Shown in pieces: positions 9,127-18,100 of a DNA stretch of 64,000 bases; position 1 is the stretch's first letter, and each line of letters opens with the position of its first letter. The stretch is taken from NCBI GenBank assembly GCA_029262735.1, contig JAJCYY010000045.1, positions 26,479 to 90,478 on the forward strand. The letters run 5' to 3'. Below the pieces are notes generated by a model that saw only the letters and a program-made list of their open reading frames with translations, was not told the DNA's origin and made no database searches. Source of the DNA: Chloroflexota bacterium. GTDB taxonomy: Bacteria; Chloroflexota; Dehalococcoidia; Lucifugimonadales; Lucifugimonadaceae. Both the position numbers and the translations under genes were made by a program.

Positions 9127-10272
9127 TTGAAAATCACAGAAGTGGAAACGATATATGTTGACCGCTATATGCTGGTGAAGATTCATACGGACGCCGGTCT
9201 CACAGGTATCGGAGAGGCTGGAGCGTGGGCATTTCTCGAGGCCTGCGAGGGAGCAATAAAGAAGTTCGCCACATACCTGGTCGGCAAAGATCCTTTACTG
9301 ATAGAGCACCACTGGAACTTCATGTACCGGGCGGCTCACTTCCGTGGTGCGGTTGTAATGGGGGCGTTGAGCGCGCTGGACATCGCCCTGTGGGACATTT
9401 CAGGCAAGCATTTTGGCGTGCCGGTGCACCAACTGCTCGGCGGCAAGGTGCGAGACAAGGCGCGCGTCTATTACCACGTATTTGGAGACACCAGGGAGAA
9501 GTTGATCAACGGTATCGTTGACGCTCGGGACAAAGGATTCACAGCTGTCGGTCACCTCACTCCGTTTCTCGATTCTCAGCACGATGTACCGTATGAGGCA
9601 ACACATGTGCACAAGATTCGAGACGCTATCGAGACCGTCCGCCGGTATCGGGAAGCCATTGGCGAAGACGTTGACCTGTGCATGGAGATATCGAGGAAGT
9701 TGACGCCCACTGAAGCGGTACAGCTTGGCCTTGGAATTGAAGAGTTCCACCCGTACTTCTATGAAGATCCGGTTACGCCGCACAACTTCGACGAGATGGT
9801 GTACGTGGCGAGCAAGGTGAACATACCCATCGCAACAGGCGAGCGTTTCACTTCGGTCTGGGAGTTCGAGATGCTGCTCAGGCGTGATGCAGTTCAGTAC
9901 GTTCGCCCAGACGTGTGCAACGTTGGCGGAATCACTGGGTCGAAGAAGATCGCCGCTCTCGCGGAAGCAAATCATGTCGGCGTCGTGCCGCACAACCCGT
10001 TGAGTCCGGTCAGTACGGCGGCTTGTCTGCAAGTTGCCGCCTGCATCCCGAACTTCGCCCTGCAAGAGCTACCGACGGGCGAGGACGAAGCTCCGAAAAC
10101 CGATATGTTCACCGGGATTCCCGAGCATGACGGCCGCGGCTATCTCCTTATTGGCGACGGGCCAGGTCTCGGCATTGAGCTAAAACCGGATGCAGTAGAA
10201 AAGGCACCTCCGCGTATGTGGGGTCAAATTCGAAATCAACTCAGTGCGGATGGTTCAATCGCATTTCAATAG
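9127..10272 (+). CDS. Galactonate-dehydratase-like enolase-superfamily protein with altered active site
   Basis: The 381-residue protein matches the mandelate-racemase subgroup of D-galactonate dehydratases along its length. Examples are SALDIALWDISGKHFGVPV, the metal Glu in YEDPVTP, ATGERF, and VPHNPLSPVSTAACLQ with the barrel His. Two expected motifs differ by eye: the lysine region reads GFTAVGHLTPF, and the Asp-x-His motif (DFHGR in E. coli DgoD) reads MEISRK. The enzyme may therefore bind a metal but catalyse something else or nothing. The start is a TTG at 9127, chosen because AGGAGGA ends 6 bases upstream and the family start MKITEV follows. Confidence 0.88.
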   Translation: MKITEVETIYVDRYMLVKIHTDAGLTGIGEAGAWAFLEACEGAIKKFATYLVGKDPLLIEHHWNFMYRAAHFRGAVVMGALSALDIALWDISGKHFGVPVHQLLGGKVRDKARVYYHVFGDTREKLINGIVDARDKGFTAVGHLTPFLDSQHDVPYEATHVHKIRDAIETVRRYREAIGEDVDLCMEISRKLTPTEAVQLGLGIEEFHPYFYEDPVTPHNFDEMVYVASKVNIPIATGERFTSVWEFEMLLRRDAVQYVRPDVCNVGGITGSKKIAALAEANHVGVVPHNPLSPVSTAACLQVAACIPNFALQELPTGEDEAPKTDMFTGIPEHDGRGYLLIGDGPGLGIELKPDAVEKAPPRMWGQIRNQLSADGSIAFQ

Positions 10273-10496
10273 ATTCCAATCTCCCGGGCTTCGTTCCGCA
10301 TTAGCCAGCGATAAGGCATGATAAGTTGCGGAAAGCTAGAATCCATGCCTGCCGTTCGCGAAGGATTCGTCAATTCGTCAAAACGATTGCCGCGGACCGA
10401 ATTTTCTACCCTGGTGCGAGGGAACACCTTCCACACTGCCACGCCGGGTGAACAGAGAGTATCAGCGGGGACAGAACCAAACAAAGGAATCTGACT

Positions 10497-12188
10497 ATGT
10501 ACGAACTGGAAGTCCTGAACCCGGTTTCGCCACAACAGGGAGAGGTGAGCGCCTTCCCGTATGCCGCCCGGCCCTCGACTCTCGAAGGAAAAGTGATCGG
10601 GTTGATGTGGAACGGCAAGGCACACGGTGATGACGCTCTCAAAAAGGCCGGCGAACTGATCAAAGAATCTGTGCCCAGCGCAGACGTTCGCTTCTATTCG
10701 GGCGCGCTGCCGTTTCCGAACCCCCTGCGCAACACGGCCATATCGGAAATAGACGTCGCCATCGGATGTACGGCTGATTGAGGGTCCTGCACGTCGTGGA
10801 TTGTCTACGACATGGTTGAACTGGAGAAGGCCGGAGTCCCGACCGCGGTCATTCTCTCAGACGGTTTCCAGCATGACGCCGACGCCAGTGCACGCGCATT
10901 CGGAATGGGGCCAATCCCCAGGGTCGAAGTACCGCTGGTCTACAACAACATCACGACCGCTGAGGCGTACGAGCAGACGGAGCCTGTGGTCCCCGAACTG
11001 GTGAAACTCCTGACGACACAGGTGTCCGGCGAGGCCATCGAGGAACATGCTGTGCGAACGGCTCAGTCGAAAAAGGAGACGTTCACAGGTGAGGATCAGC
11101 TCGACGCGCTGGAGGTGTTCAACGAGGCATTTATCGACCGCGATTGGGGCGACGGCTACCCGCTGATTCCACCCACCAGGGAACGCGTCGAGCACATGCT
11201 GACAGGCACCACGCTCGATGCCGACGATGTGGTGTGCACTCTTCCTCCGGGCAACGGTATCGTCACGGTCCAGAAAGTGGCGGTGAACTGCGTGATGGCC
11301 GGAGCGCGGCCTGATCATCTCCCCGTTGTGATCGCAGCTTGCAGAGCACTGGCGCAGATGGACCCGTTCGCGGCACGCGGACTGCTGATGTCGACAAGCG
11401 CCGGCGCGCCATTGCTGCTCGTAAACGGACCGATTCGCGAGGAGATCGGCCTCAACTCAAAACGAGCAGCACTCGGCCCCGGCAAGATCTCAAGGGTCAA
11501 CGTTGTGATCGGCCGTGCCTTCACGCTAACGCTGAAGAACGGCGGACACTGGTATCCCGGCGTACTCGACATGGACACCATCGGCACGCCTCGCAAGTTC
11601 AGCCTATGTGTCGGTGAGAACGAAGAGGACACGCCGTGGGAGCCGTGGCATGTTGAGCATGGCTACTCAGCCGAGCAGAACACGTTGACGATCTTCCCGA
11701 CGGGCGGTGAGCACGATCACGGCAACCAGGGAGTCGACACGCCGGACGGCCTGTTGAAGTCAATCGCCAACTCCTGTAACTCTGGCGGTGGCTACATCGC
11801 CGATCTGCAGGGAGAAACCGACAGGACAGCGGCGGGGCAAATACGTTCGGGCGGCGGCACGCTGATACTGATCGCGCCCGCGCACGCTCGTCCAATATCT
11901 GCAGGGGGTTTCAGCAAAGCTGCGGCCAAGGAGTTTCTGCACCACCATGTCAGGGTGCCGGCCAGCAAGCCGATGAGCCATTTCAACGTGCCGGACAAGG
12001 TGCGCTTCCAGTACCGATGGCTCTACGATCTGTCTGAGGCAGAACGCGAAGAGGTGATGCTGCCAGGCCACCTGCATGCGGGCGCGTACCACCTTGTGTG
12101 CGTCGGCGCTGCGGACAGGGCAAAGAACCTGATCATCGGCAGCGGCGACCCATCAATCGTGGAGATCACCGACAGAGTGGCCAGGTAG
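10497..12188 (+). CDS. UGSC-family selenoprotein with in-frame TGA (Sec)
   Basis: One frame runs from the ATG at 10497 (AAAGGA 8 bases upstream) to a TAG at 12188, interrupted only by a TGA at 10779-10781. The sequence around it, IGCTAD-TGA-GSCTSW, is the U-G-S-C motif for which the UGSC (seleno)protein family is named, so the TGA is read as selenocysteine (residue 95 of 563). The N-terminal part is the UGSC domain. The C-terminal part (from about residue 200) is a second conserved domain with DWGDGYPLIPPTRERV and GARPDHLPVVIAACRAL, not recognised functionally. The Sec/Cys pair suggests a thiol redox function, which is inference. A hairpin 11 bases after the TGA fits a bacterial SECIS element. 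No sel genes occur in the window. Confidence 0.88.
10793..10811 (+). promoter_or_regulatory. Candidate bacterial SECIS hairpin
   Basis: GTCGTGGA and TCTACGAC pair over 8 positions (one G-U) around a 3-base UUG loop, starting 11 bases after the in-frame TGA. The loop lies about 20 bases from the TGA, within the usual distance for SelB-dependent decoding. The loop is small and has no G in its first two bases unless the top pairs open. Assignment is by eye. Confidence 0.55.
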
Positions 12189-12260
12189 GCGAATCTGGGT
12201 ATCGTTTCAGACGCGAGGTGATTGAGTCGATCGTCTACCGCTGGCAAGGGTGTCGGGGCG

Positions 12261-12473
12261 ATGTTTCGAGCTGCGATTCGGCAAACGTTCCGTTGGGGCT
12301 TCGTGAAGAGAGTGGCTATTGATGGGGACAATGCGACCATCGAGTACTCGATTCCGCTCCCGCACGACCAGACAGACCTTGCTGCCCGAGAAGTTATGCC
12401 TTCCGTTGCAATTGGCGGAGCTGGGGGACAGTATCAAGAATTTTCGATTTGGTCGTTGAACTTAGTTGATTAG
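12261..12473 (+). pseudogene. C-terminal remnant of a serine recombinase
   Basis: The translated segment FVKRVAIDGDNATIEYSIPL has the terminal strand pattern seen at the C-termini of Chloroflexi large serine recombinases (an IEYTIPLP-like end). No catalytic domain lies upstream; the 5' side abuts the selenoprotein gene. The last residues run into the opposite-strand TPR gene. It is a fragment of an excised or decayed integrative element. Family assignment is from remembered similarity. Confidence 0.45.
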
Positions 12474-13817
12474 CTGTTTCAGTAACAACCTCGCTCTCTC
12501 GGCTTCGCTGATCGAGAAGTTGGAATTGATCTCCTGCACCTTCTCCAGTGCACTGATGGCCGCATAAGTCTCACTCAGGGCGGAATAGATCAGTCCGGCG
12601 TGGTGGTAGATTGCAGCGTCACGAGTCTTTAGCGACATAGCCATCTCAGCTGCATCGCGAGCATTCTCGTATTCGCCCGAGCGGTATGAAACCCACGCCA
12701 ACGTGTCGTACGCGTACACGTCTTTGCGCTCCGCCACCTCTTCTCTGGCAAGTCTCACCGCGAGCTCAAGCTCGATGTCATTGTCTGCTAGCAACTGTGC
12801 CAGTTCTCGACGCACCAGCTGTGGCTCAAACAGTGATTCACTCAACTCGTCGATTGCCAATGCAACCAACTCATCAGCTTCATCAGCCCTCCCCAAAGCC
12901 CGGTATACATCGGCAAGCTCGACCATGATTCCGGTATCGCTCGGCACTTGGTCGAGGGCCCGCTCATAGGTTTCAACCGAACTTGAGAGGTCACCGGACA
13001 TCCACTGAGAATGCGCTGTTCCTGCCAGCGCAAAGATATGGTCTGGCGCAAGCTCGAGCGCCTTCTCGAAGTGATCGAGAGCAGTCATAGCCTCACCTTC
13101 AGCCAGATAGAACTCACCGATCGCAGCGAGGTGCCACGCCATCTGATGCGGGGTCACGCCTGACGCGAGCGCGTCTTCGGCCGCCAGCTTCGCAAAGTTC
13201 AGGGCGCGTTGAGAGTGTCCATTGAGAAACTCCAGGTGCGCCTGCCGGGAGAGTGATGCGCGGCCGGGACTTACCGAAGCCAGCTCCCGATAGAAATTCT
13301 CGGCCTTTTCATAGTCTCCAAGTGCCAGATGAGAATCACCGATAACTGCCACCGCGTTCGCCCACGACTTAGAGGATTGTGGAACATTTGCAACCGCTGC
13401 CACCGCTTCGCTAAATCTGTGGGTAGTGGCAAGGGCGTTTGCATAAGCCACGGCCGCAACCGGGTAGTCCGGATTGACCTCCAGCGCTCGCCGGGCAACG
13501 TCTATCGCCAGGTCGATGCTGTCTGAATAACCAAGGTCCTTCGCGGCACGCAGGTGCTGAGTAGCAAGGTGAGTCAGGTCGATGTAAGAATCCGGGTTCG
13601 CTTCGACCCGGCTCTCGAAAAACCTGATTGCCCTATCGACTGGTGCAACGCTGACAAGGCTGCTTAGCTCGATGTCGTCTGGAGTGAACTGCGAGGTCGC
13701 AACGCTTACAGCCGGTGTCGAGTCTACGGCGCTGGCTGAAAAATCGATTCTTGCCAGAATGAGCGCCAACCCCATAGCTATTGCACCGACGATCACCAGT
13801 CTTGTAACTCTGTTCAC
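12462..13817 (-). CDS. TPR-repeat protein with N-terminal membrane anchor
   Basis: The 451-residue protein has one hydrophobic helix (residues 7-25), uncleaved or a signal sequence, then at least eight TPR-like helical pairs, for example ALDHFEKALELAPDHIFALA and SSVETYERALDQVPSDTGIM. The start is a GTG at 13815-13817 with AGGAG 8 bases upstream. It is transcribed in the same direction as the DUF4331 gene behind it (about 170 bases apart), so the two could share a transcript. Its likely role is a periplasm-side scaffold; no enzyme motif is seen. Confidence 0.82.
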   Translation of the reverse strand: MNRVTRLVIVGAIAMGLALILARIDFSASAVDSTPAVSVATSQFTPDDIELSSLVSVAPVDRAIRFFESRVEANPDSYIDLTHLATQHLRAAKDLGYSDSIDLAIDVARRALEVNPDYPVAAVAYANALATTHRFSEAVAAVANVPQSSKSWANAVAVIGDSHLALGDYEKAENFYRELASVSPGRASLSRQAHLEFLNGHSQRALNFAKLAAEDALASGVTPHQMAWHLAAIGEFYLAEGEAMTALDHFEKALELAPDHIFALAGTAHSQWMSGDLSSSVETYERALDQVPSDTGIMVELADVYRALGRADEADELVALAIDELSESLFEPQLVRRELAQLLADNDIELELAVRLAREEVAERKDVYAYDTLAWVSYRSGEYENARDAAEMAMSLKTRDAAIYHHAGLIYSALSETYAAISALEKVQEINSNFSISEAERARLLLKQLIN

Positions 13818-13985
13818 CGCGTCTGCTCCTGGGTCTCATCTACTCGGTCGTCTCGAACGTACGCCGATGCGCACACTCGTTTCACCTTCTTGCCTCCGGG
13901 GCGCAGTCCTTGGCCTGGCTAGTGCCTGACCTGATCTGCTACGTCTTTGGGAGGAACCGGACCGCGCCCCGAAGATCTGGAGGGA

Positions 13986-15164
13986 TTAGTCGTCATCCTC
14001 GTTTTCGTCTTCATCTTCGTCATCGTCGTCTTGCTCGTTGTCATCGTTACCTGTGCCGTTAGGCTCAGCGAGGTACGGGAACCTATTCGAGAACTGCGAG
14101 TCGTTGTCTACGCAGTCGGTCGTGACAGCGCCTTCTGTGATCAGGCCGAGCTCGGCGTCGATCACGTCGTCAGCGAGCCCTCGACCGTTCAAGAATCCCG
14201 TGTCCTGTGAGAGGTCAACGGTCAGGATGTCCGGTAGAAGGATGTCGGCAAGACCGCTCACCTTCGCGGCATCGTCAGACGGGTCATCACCAGCGGCATC
14301 GTTCAGTGAGTGAAGCAGAGCCAGCGAGTCGACGATCTCTGCCCTGAAGTTCGCTACGTCGTCAACGGGGTTTGCGCTGTTGTAGGCGTCCTTCTGACTG
14401 GCCTCGTCTGTCTCGAATGGGTTGTTGGGGATGAACACCGTGCTAATAGCAGGACGTCCCACGCGGTCAACCTGTACCCATTCACCGTTCTCCCTCACCA
14501 TCGTGCGAGCCCAAACGCCAACGTTGTCAGCGCCAAGCCTCTCGGTCGGGAGGGTCAGCACAAACGCCGTCACGTCCAGGCCGTTGAAGAAGTTTGAGCC
14601 TGTGCCGTTCGGACCTGTGCAGAACGCAGCACCCGCGTTGAACGCGTTCAGATCGAGGAAGAACGGGTCATCTCGGAGCCCCACGAAGCTCTTCACAAGT
14701 CGATCTCGCCCCGGAAGGTTTCGGTCAACCCGTCCGGTCCTGCCAAGTCCAAGCAACCGTGATTTTCTGCCCTTCACCTCTGTCAAAATCGTCCACTTAC
14801 CGATAACTCGGTACCTGTAGATGATGTCCTCAACAGCATCCCCGTCATTGTCGATCGCGAACTCGTATCGAGCACGCGGGTTGAGCGATGTTCCGCTGAT
14901 CAGGCCAGCGGCAGGATTAACGGTCATCGCCAGCACGGTCATCCCGCGGTTCTGGCTGCCCGAGTTGCCCACTGGTGGGTGAAACACGAACAGATCGGAC
15001 AGGTCCGTCCGTCCGTCAGTACCCACTCCTGGGCCATCCAGGTGATCCGCTGCCTGCGTGCCACTTGACGGCCACGCCATGAACATCGCCACCGCGAGGG
15101 CGGCGAGAGCAATGACAGCCAGGCCTCCCTGCAGACGTTTTTTCTGTAATCCGGCTTCCAGCAT
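13986..15164 (-). CDS. DUF4331 family exported protein
   Basis: The 392-residue protein starts with a signal peptide (hydrophobic residues about 15-32, cleavage near AAD). It then has the DUF4331 pattern: DHLDGPG close to the N-terminus, TDLSDLFVFHPP, and YEFAIDNDGDAVEDIIYRYR. The C-terminus is a striking acidic tail, DNEQDDDDEDEDENEDDD. The family is exported and often linked to ECF-sigma (SigK-like) regulons; here the sigma factor gene is divergent from it across 310 bases, which fits. The molecular function of the family is unknown. AAAGGAAT precedes the ATG. Confidence 0.88.
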   Translation of the reverse strand: MLEAGLQKKRLQGGLAVIALAALAVAMFMAWPSSGTQAADHLDGPGVGTDGRTDLSDLFVFHPPVGNSGSQNRGMTVLAMTVNPAAGLISGTSLNPRARYEFAIDNDGDAVEDIIYRYRVIGKWTILTEVKGRKSRLLGLGRTGRVDRNLPGRDRLVKSFVGLRDDPFFLDLNAFNAGAAFCTGPNGTGSNFFNGLDVTAFVLTLPTERLGADNVGVWARTMVRENGEWVQVDRVGRPAISTVFIPNNPFETDEASQKDAYNSANPVDDVANFRAEIVDSLALLHSLNDAAGDDPSDDAAKVSGLADILLPDILTVDLSQDTGFLNGRGLADDVIDAELGLITEGAVTTDCVDNDSQFSNRFPYLAEPNGTGNDDNEQDDDDEDEDENEDDD

Positions 15165-15474
15165 CTCTGATTCCTTTCTTTGAGCATCTCCGACATACTT
15201 GAGGCCCTTGCAGCCGTGGCGTTGCCGCCGCTCTGTGCACTGGTGAAATAAGTGCCTGACTGCCCCTCAGACACCTATGCGGAACCGGACAAGAAACGGA
15301 TCATTCGCTGAAGAAAATGAGTTTGAAATCGGCTGATTCCGGACTGCCGACAGTCGCCGGTTCGGATTTAAATTGAGACCGAATGGCGATCGACTCTCAG
15401 GACAGGCAACCAATCGAATGAGCCGTTGGCTAAGAAATTCCGTACCGTTGTTAAGGCAGACATAGAAGTTCGCA
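15165..15474. other. Divergent promoter region of DUF4331 and sigma-factor genes
   Basis: This 310-base gap must contain promoters for both directions. A GGAACC at about 15282 resembles an ECF-type -35 element, but I cannot pair it with a convincing -10. No RNA or repeat is seen. Confidence 0.3.
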
Positions 15475-16077
15475 ATGACCTTTGAGTCCGCAACAGACGA
15501 AGAGTTGCTTCATGCGATGGGCACGCAAGACGTGGCCGCGCTCGAAACACTGTTCGACAGGTACCACCGACTGGCACTTGCTGTTGCGAACCGGGTTCTG
15601 CGAGACCCCGGCAGGTCGGAAGATGTAGTACAGGAAGCTTTCCTGGCGGTCTGGAAAGACGCAGCCTCGTTCGATGGAAAGCGTGGAAGAGCAAGATCCT
15701 GGCTGATGACGGTCGTCAGGCATCGAGCGATCGACATAACCCGAGGTAAAGGCTATTCGACAGTTGTGACCTCTCTGGAACAGCTGACCGTGCATCCATC
15801 TTCAGACGACGCGTGGCCGGAGGTGAGTAAAAATATCGACGCACAGGAGTTGCGTGATGCGCTGGCAACCTTGCCTGAAGAGCAGAGGAGCGCGATCGAG
15901 AAGGCCTATTTCGAAGGCTACACGAATCGTGAAATTGCAGAAAAAGAGAACGTTGCGCTTGGCACGATCAAAGGCCGGATTCGCCTTGGAATGAACAAGC
16001 TCAGACAGATAGTTGTCCCTCATTCGCACCAGTTGGCGGACGATAACGAGAATCAGTCTACGGAGGGTTCCGATTAG
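15475..16077 (+). CDS. ECF RNA polymerase sigma factor (SigK/RpoE-like)
   Basis: The 200-residue sigma-70 family protein has region 2 at about residues 20-90 (DVVQEAFLAVWKDAASFDGK, RSWLMTVVRHRAIDITR). Region 4 is at about residues 125-175 (LPEEQRSAIEKAYFEGYTNR, then VALGTIKGRIRLGMNKLR). It redirects RNA polymerase to a small regulon. The next gene, overlapping its stop, is its zinc-type anti-sigma factor, so activity is likely controlled by sequestration at the membrane. The divergent DUF4331 gene is a probable target. Confidence 0.93.
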   Translation: MTFESATDEELLHAMGTQDVAALETLFDRYHRLALAVANRVLRDPGRSEDVVQEAFLAVWKDAASFDGKRGRARSWLMTVVRHRAIDITRGKGYSTVVTSLEQLTVHPSSDDAWPEVSKNIDAQELRDALATLPEEQRSAIEKAYFEGYTNREIAEKENVALGTIKGRIRLGMNKLRQIVVPHSHQLADDNENQSTEGSD

Positions 16078-16837
16078 CGCCCTGCCGTTTAACCCGCAGA
16101 CCCCGCATATTTCTAACTCGGAAGAGCTGGAAGAGTACGCTGCGTCCTACGCGCTTGAGGCACTTGATGCGGACGAGCGAGCGGAGTTCCGGGAACACAT
16201 CTCTCTCTGTGGAGTGTGCGAGACGCTTGTGGCGGAGTTCGCAGATACGGCGGACGCGATCAGCGAGTCGCTTGAGCCTGTAGACGCGACGAGCGGACTG
16301 AAGCAGCGCGTTATAAGTGCGGCTGTATCCAACCCGCCAGGAACGGCGGCTCAACCTGCCGACAGGACACCGGACCAGGGCAAAGCCTGGCTCTCTTCTT
16401 TATTCACAAAACCTCACTACCAGGCCATAGCGGCAGCTGTTGCAGTAATTGTTATCGGCGGACTTGTAGCATGGAATCTTGCTCTCCAGACCGACAACTC
16501 ACAACCAACATTCGCGTCAGCCGAGTTCCTCTATGACCTTGAAGGCACGGATGCCGCACCCGGAGCATCCGGAGCTGTCTACAGGGCCGGTGAAAATGTC
16601 GGGTTCTTGCTATTACAGGATCTGCCACCTGCCGGGCCAGGAAATGTCTACCAAGCGTGGCGGATAATCGGTTCCGATGCCTTTCCAGAAGACACTTTCA
16701 CCGTCAGCAATAGGGGCTCTGCATTAGTCTCGCTGAAATTGGACGTGTTGGACGCAGACACCATCGCCATCAACATCGAACCAGAAGGCGGGAGCACGGC
16801 TCCAACCAGTGCTGTCCTTCTCGTGAAGGCCAGCTAG
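16073..16837 (+). CDS. RskA-type zinc-binding anti-sigma factor
   Basis: The protein has an N-terminal anti-sigma domain with the H-x3-C-x2-C zinc motif (EHISLCGVC, about residues 41-49) and one transmembrane helix (AIAAAVAVIVIGGLVAWNLA, about 120-140). The outer C-terminal RskA domain includes PAGPGNVYQAWRI. It should hold the preceding sigma factor inactive at the membrane. The start is unclear: no ATG or GTG is available, and an ATT at 16073, overlapping the sigma stop (ATTAG) and preceded by GGAGGG, is best placed. A TTG at 16013 would overlap the sigma gene by 65 bases without an RBS. Confidence 0.88.
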   Translation: MSALPFNPQTPHISNSEELEEYAASYALEALDADERAEFREHISLCGVCETLVAEFADTADAISESLEPVDATSGLKQRVISAAVSNPPGTAAQPADRTPDQGKAWLSSLFTKPHYQAIAAAVAVIVIGGLVAWNLALQTDNSQPTFASAEFLYDLEGTDAAPGASGAVYRAGENVGFLLLQDLPPAGPGNVYQAWRIIGSDAFPEDTFTVSNRGSALVSLKLDVLDADTIAINIEPEGGSTAPTSAVLLVKAS

Positions 16838-17065
16838 GGCGATCCACTGGCTGGCTATCGGTGACTGGCTACTTGAGGGCCGTAGATTGGATACTTGCTA
16901 CGTCCACCTCAGCATTTGTTTCGGACGCAGGCGAATCGATCGCAGTCAACAGCGGAGGGTATCGACGCAATCCGGGGTGACAATAGTCTTCAGCACCAAA
17001 GTTATCGAAAAGAGTCAATCACCCGGTTCTTGATACTGCCCCGTTAGCCGAAATCCAACTGAAGG

Positions 17066-17113
17066 TGGTGGAGCTGGAGGGATTCGAACCCGCTACCTCC
17101 TGATTGTCCCCCA
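17066..17113 (-). pseudogene. Truncated tmRNA-like 3' end
   Basis: Read on the minus strand, this stretch ends with a T-arm (GGGTTCGAATCCC) and the acceptor CAGCTCCACCA, the usual 3' end of ssrA. The matching 5' half is absent: the sequence to the right becomes the att-like repeat and then an epimerase gene. The T-stem contains a mismatch, in keeping with a relic. Such 3' fragments are typical scars of elements that integrate into tmRNA or tRNA genes. A tRNA origin is also possible. Confidence 0.5.
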
Positions 17114-17116
17114 CCT

Positions 17117-17153
17117 CGACAGACGAATCCTATCTTCGTGCGGTATTGACTAG
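17117..17153. repeat. Att-like direct repeat, left copy
   Basis: It contains a small hairpin (ACGAA, 7-base loop, TTCGT) followed by GCGGTATTGACTAG. The last 19 bases (17135-17153) recur exactly at 63914-63932 in the same orientation, and the hairpin is kept in the other copy despite sequence changes. Confidence 0.6.
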
Positions 17154-17201
17154 TTCGGCCTACCTGTCAGGGAGGGAGAAAAAAGCCGCCCCTCCCCCTG
17201 C

Positions 17202-17987
17202 CTAAAACGCGCCGTGCCGACCTGATGGCGGCGTTCGCATTGCCTTGTTCCAGAGCGCCTCGACGTGATAGCGAGGCCGCCAGCCCAGGATTTGCATGAT
17301 CTTGTCGTTGTTGAACTTGCGGTGCGGGATGTCTGGGAACACGAAAAACGTCTCGCAGTTCGATGGCAGCCGTTCTTCCGGCACCTCGACTGCGCACTGA
17401 ATCGCTGTGCCGCAGTCCGGCCATGCCGTCGAGTACGGCGTCATGTCGTCGTGGTAGTCCGGCATCCGTTCCGGTCCGCCGAGGTTCCACGTGTGCTTCA
17501 TGTTGTAGTACAGCAGCGTCAGCGCCGTGATGCCGTGACGCTCTGCGTACACTCGCACAATCTCCTGTCCAAGCGCCTTCGTGTGCGCGTAAAGCCGTGT
17601 GCCCGGCGCGGGCGGCATATCGGGGTTCAGGTCGTGGTCCCACTCCTCGTACTGCGGACCGGCGAGCTGGTAGTGAGGCCCGGTGTTGATGACCCTGCGA
17701 ACGCCGTGTGTCTTCGCAGCGACCATCATGTTGTAGTTGCCGCGTGTGTTGACATCGAAGGCGATCTGGCGGTGCGGCCGCAGCACAGAGAGGTTCACGA
17801 TGCAGTCGACTCCCTCAGCCGCCCGCACGACGCCGTCGAGGTCATCCACGGAGAGCTGCAGGTAGTCGTGCTTCAAGCCATCCGGCTTCTCGGTGATGTC
17901 GGTGACCAGCATCTCGTGACGCTCGTCCAGGGCCTTGATCACCCACGGCCCAAGCATCCCGTTCCCGCCAAGTATTAGAATTTTCAT
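17202..17987 (-). CDS. NAD-dependent epimerase/dehydratase family protein
   Basis: The 261-residue protein is an extended short-chain dehydrogenase/reductase. The nucleotide-binding loop is GGNGMLGPW at residues 8-16, and the catalytic Tyr-x3-Lys is seen as YAHTKALGQEIV (about residue 145). It would act on a nucleotide-sugar or similar substrate in the cytoplasm. It is the last of five minus-strand genes here, and the repeat-containing gap behind it separates it from the next, related gene. It is somewhat shorter than typical sugar epimerases (about 310 residues). Confidence 0.85.
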   Translation of the reverse strand: MKILILGGNGMLGPWVIKALDERHEMLVTDITEKPDGLKHDYLQLSVDDLDGVVRAAEGVDCIVNLSVLRPHRQIAFDVNTRGNYNMMVAAKTHGVRRVINTGPHYQLAGPQYEEWDHDLNPDMPPAPGTRLYAHTKALGQEIVRVYAERHGITALTLLYYNMKHTWNLGGPERMPDYHDDMTPYSTAWPDCGTAIQCAVEVPEERLPSNCETFFVFPDIPHRKFNNDKIMQILGWRPRYHVEALWNKAMRTPPSGRHGAF

Positions 17988-18018
17988 TGGTTATTTCCGT
18001 TTGGCTGTGTGCAAACTG

Positions 18019-18097
18019 GTCATTCTGAACTTGATTCAGAATCTCTCTGGTCTTCCGAGGTTGTCCAGTAAGATCTCTCCGCTTCGGTCGAGATGAC
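18019..18097. repeat. Dispersed GTCATTCTGAA-type palindromic repeat
   Basis: It starts with GTCATTCTGAACTTGATTCA and ends with its imperfect complement (CGGTCGAGATGAC), so it can fold as a long hairpin. Related copies lie at about 20.95-21.12, 22.22 and 63.76 kb, always between genes. Confidence 0.7.
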
Positions 18098-18100
18098 AAT

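Noticed and set aside
10497..10781. Short separate gene ending at the TGA, followed by an independent gene starting at 10812
   Set aside because: The same frame continues and the TGA sits exactly in the U-G-S-C motif, so one selenoprotein explains both pieces better.
17066..17165. Complete tRNA gene
   Set aside because: Only the T-arm and acceptor are present; no matching 5' acceptor, D-arm or anticodon arm follows on the minus strand.
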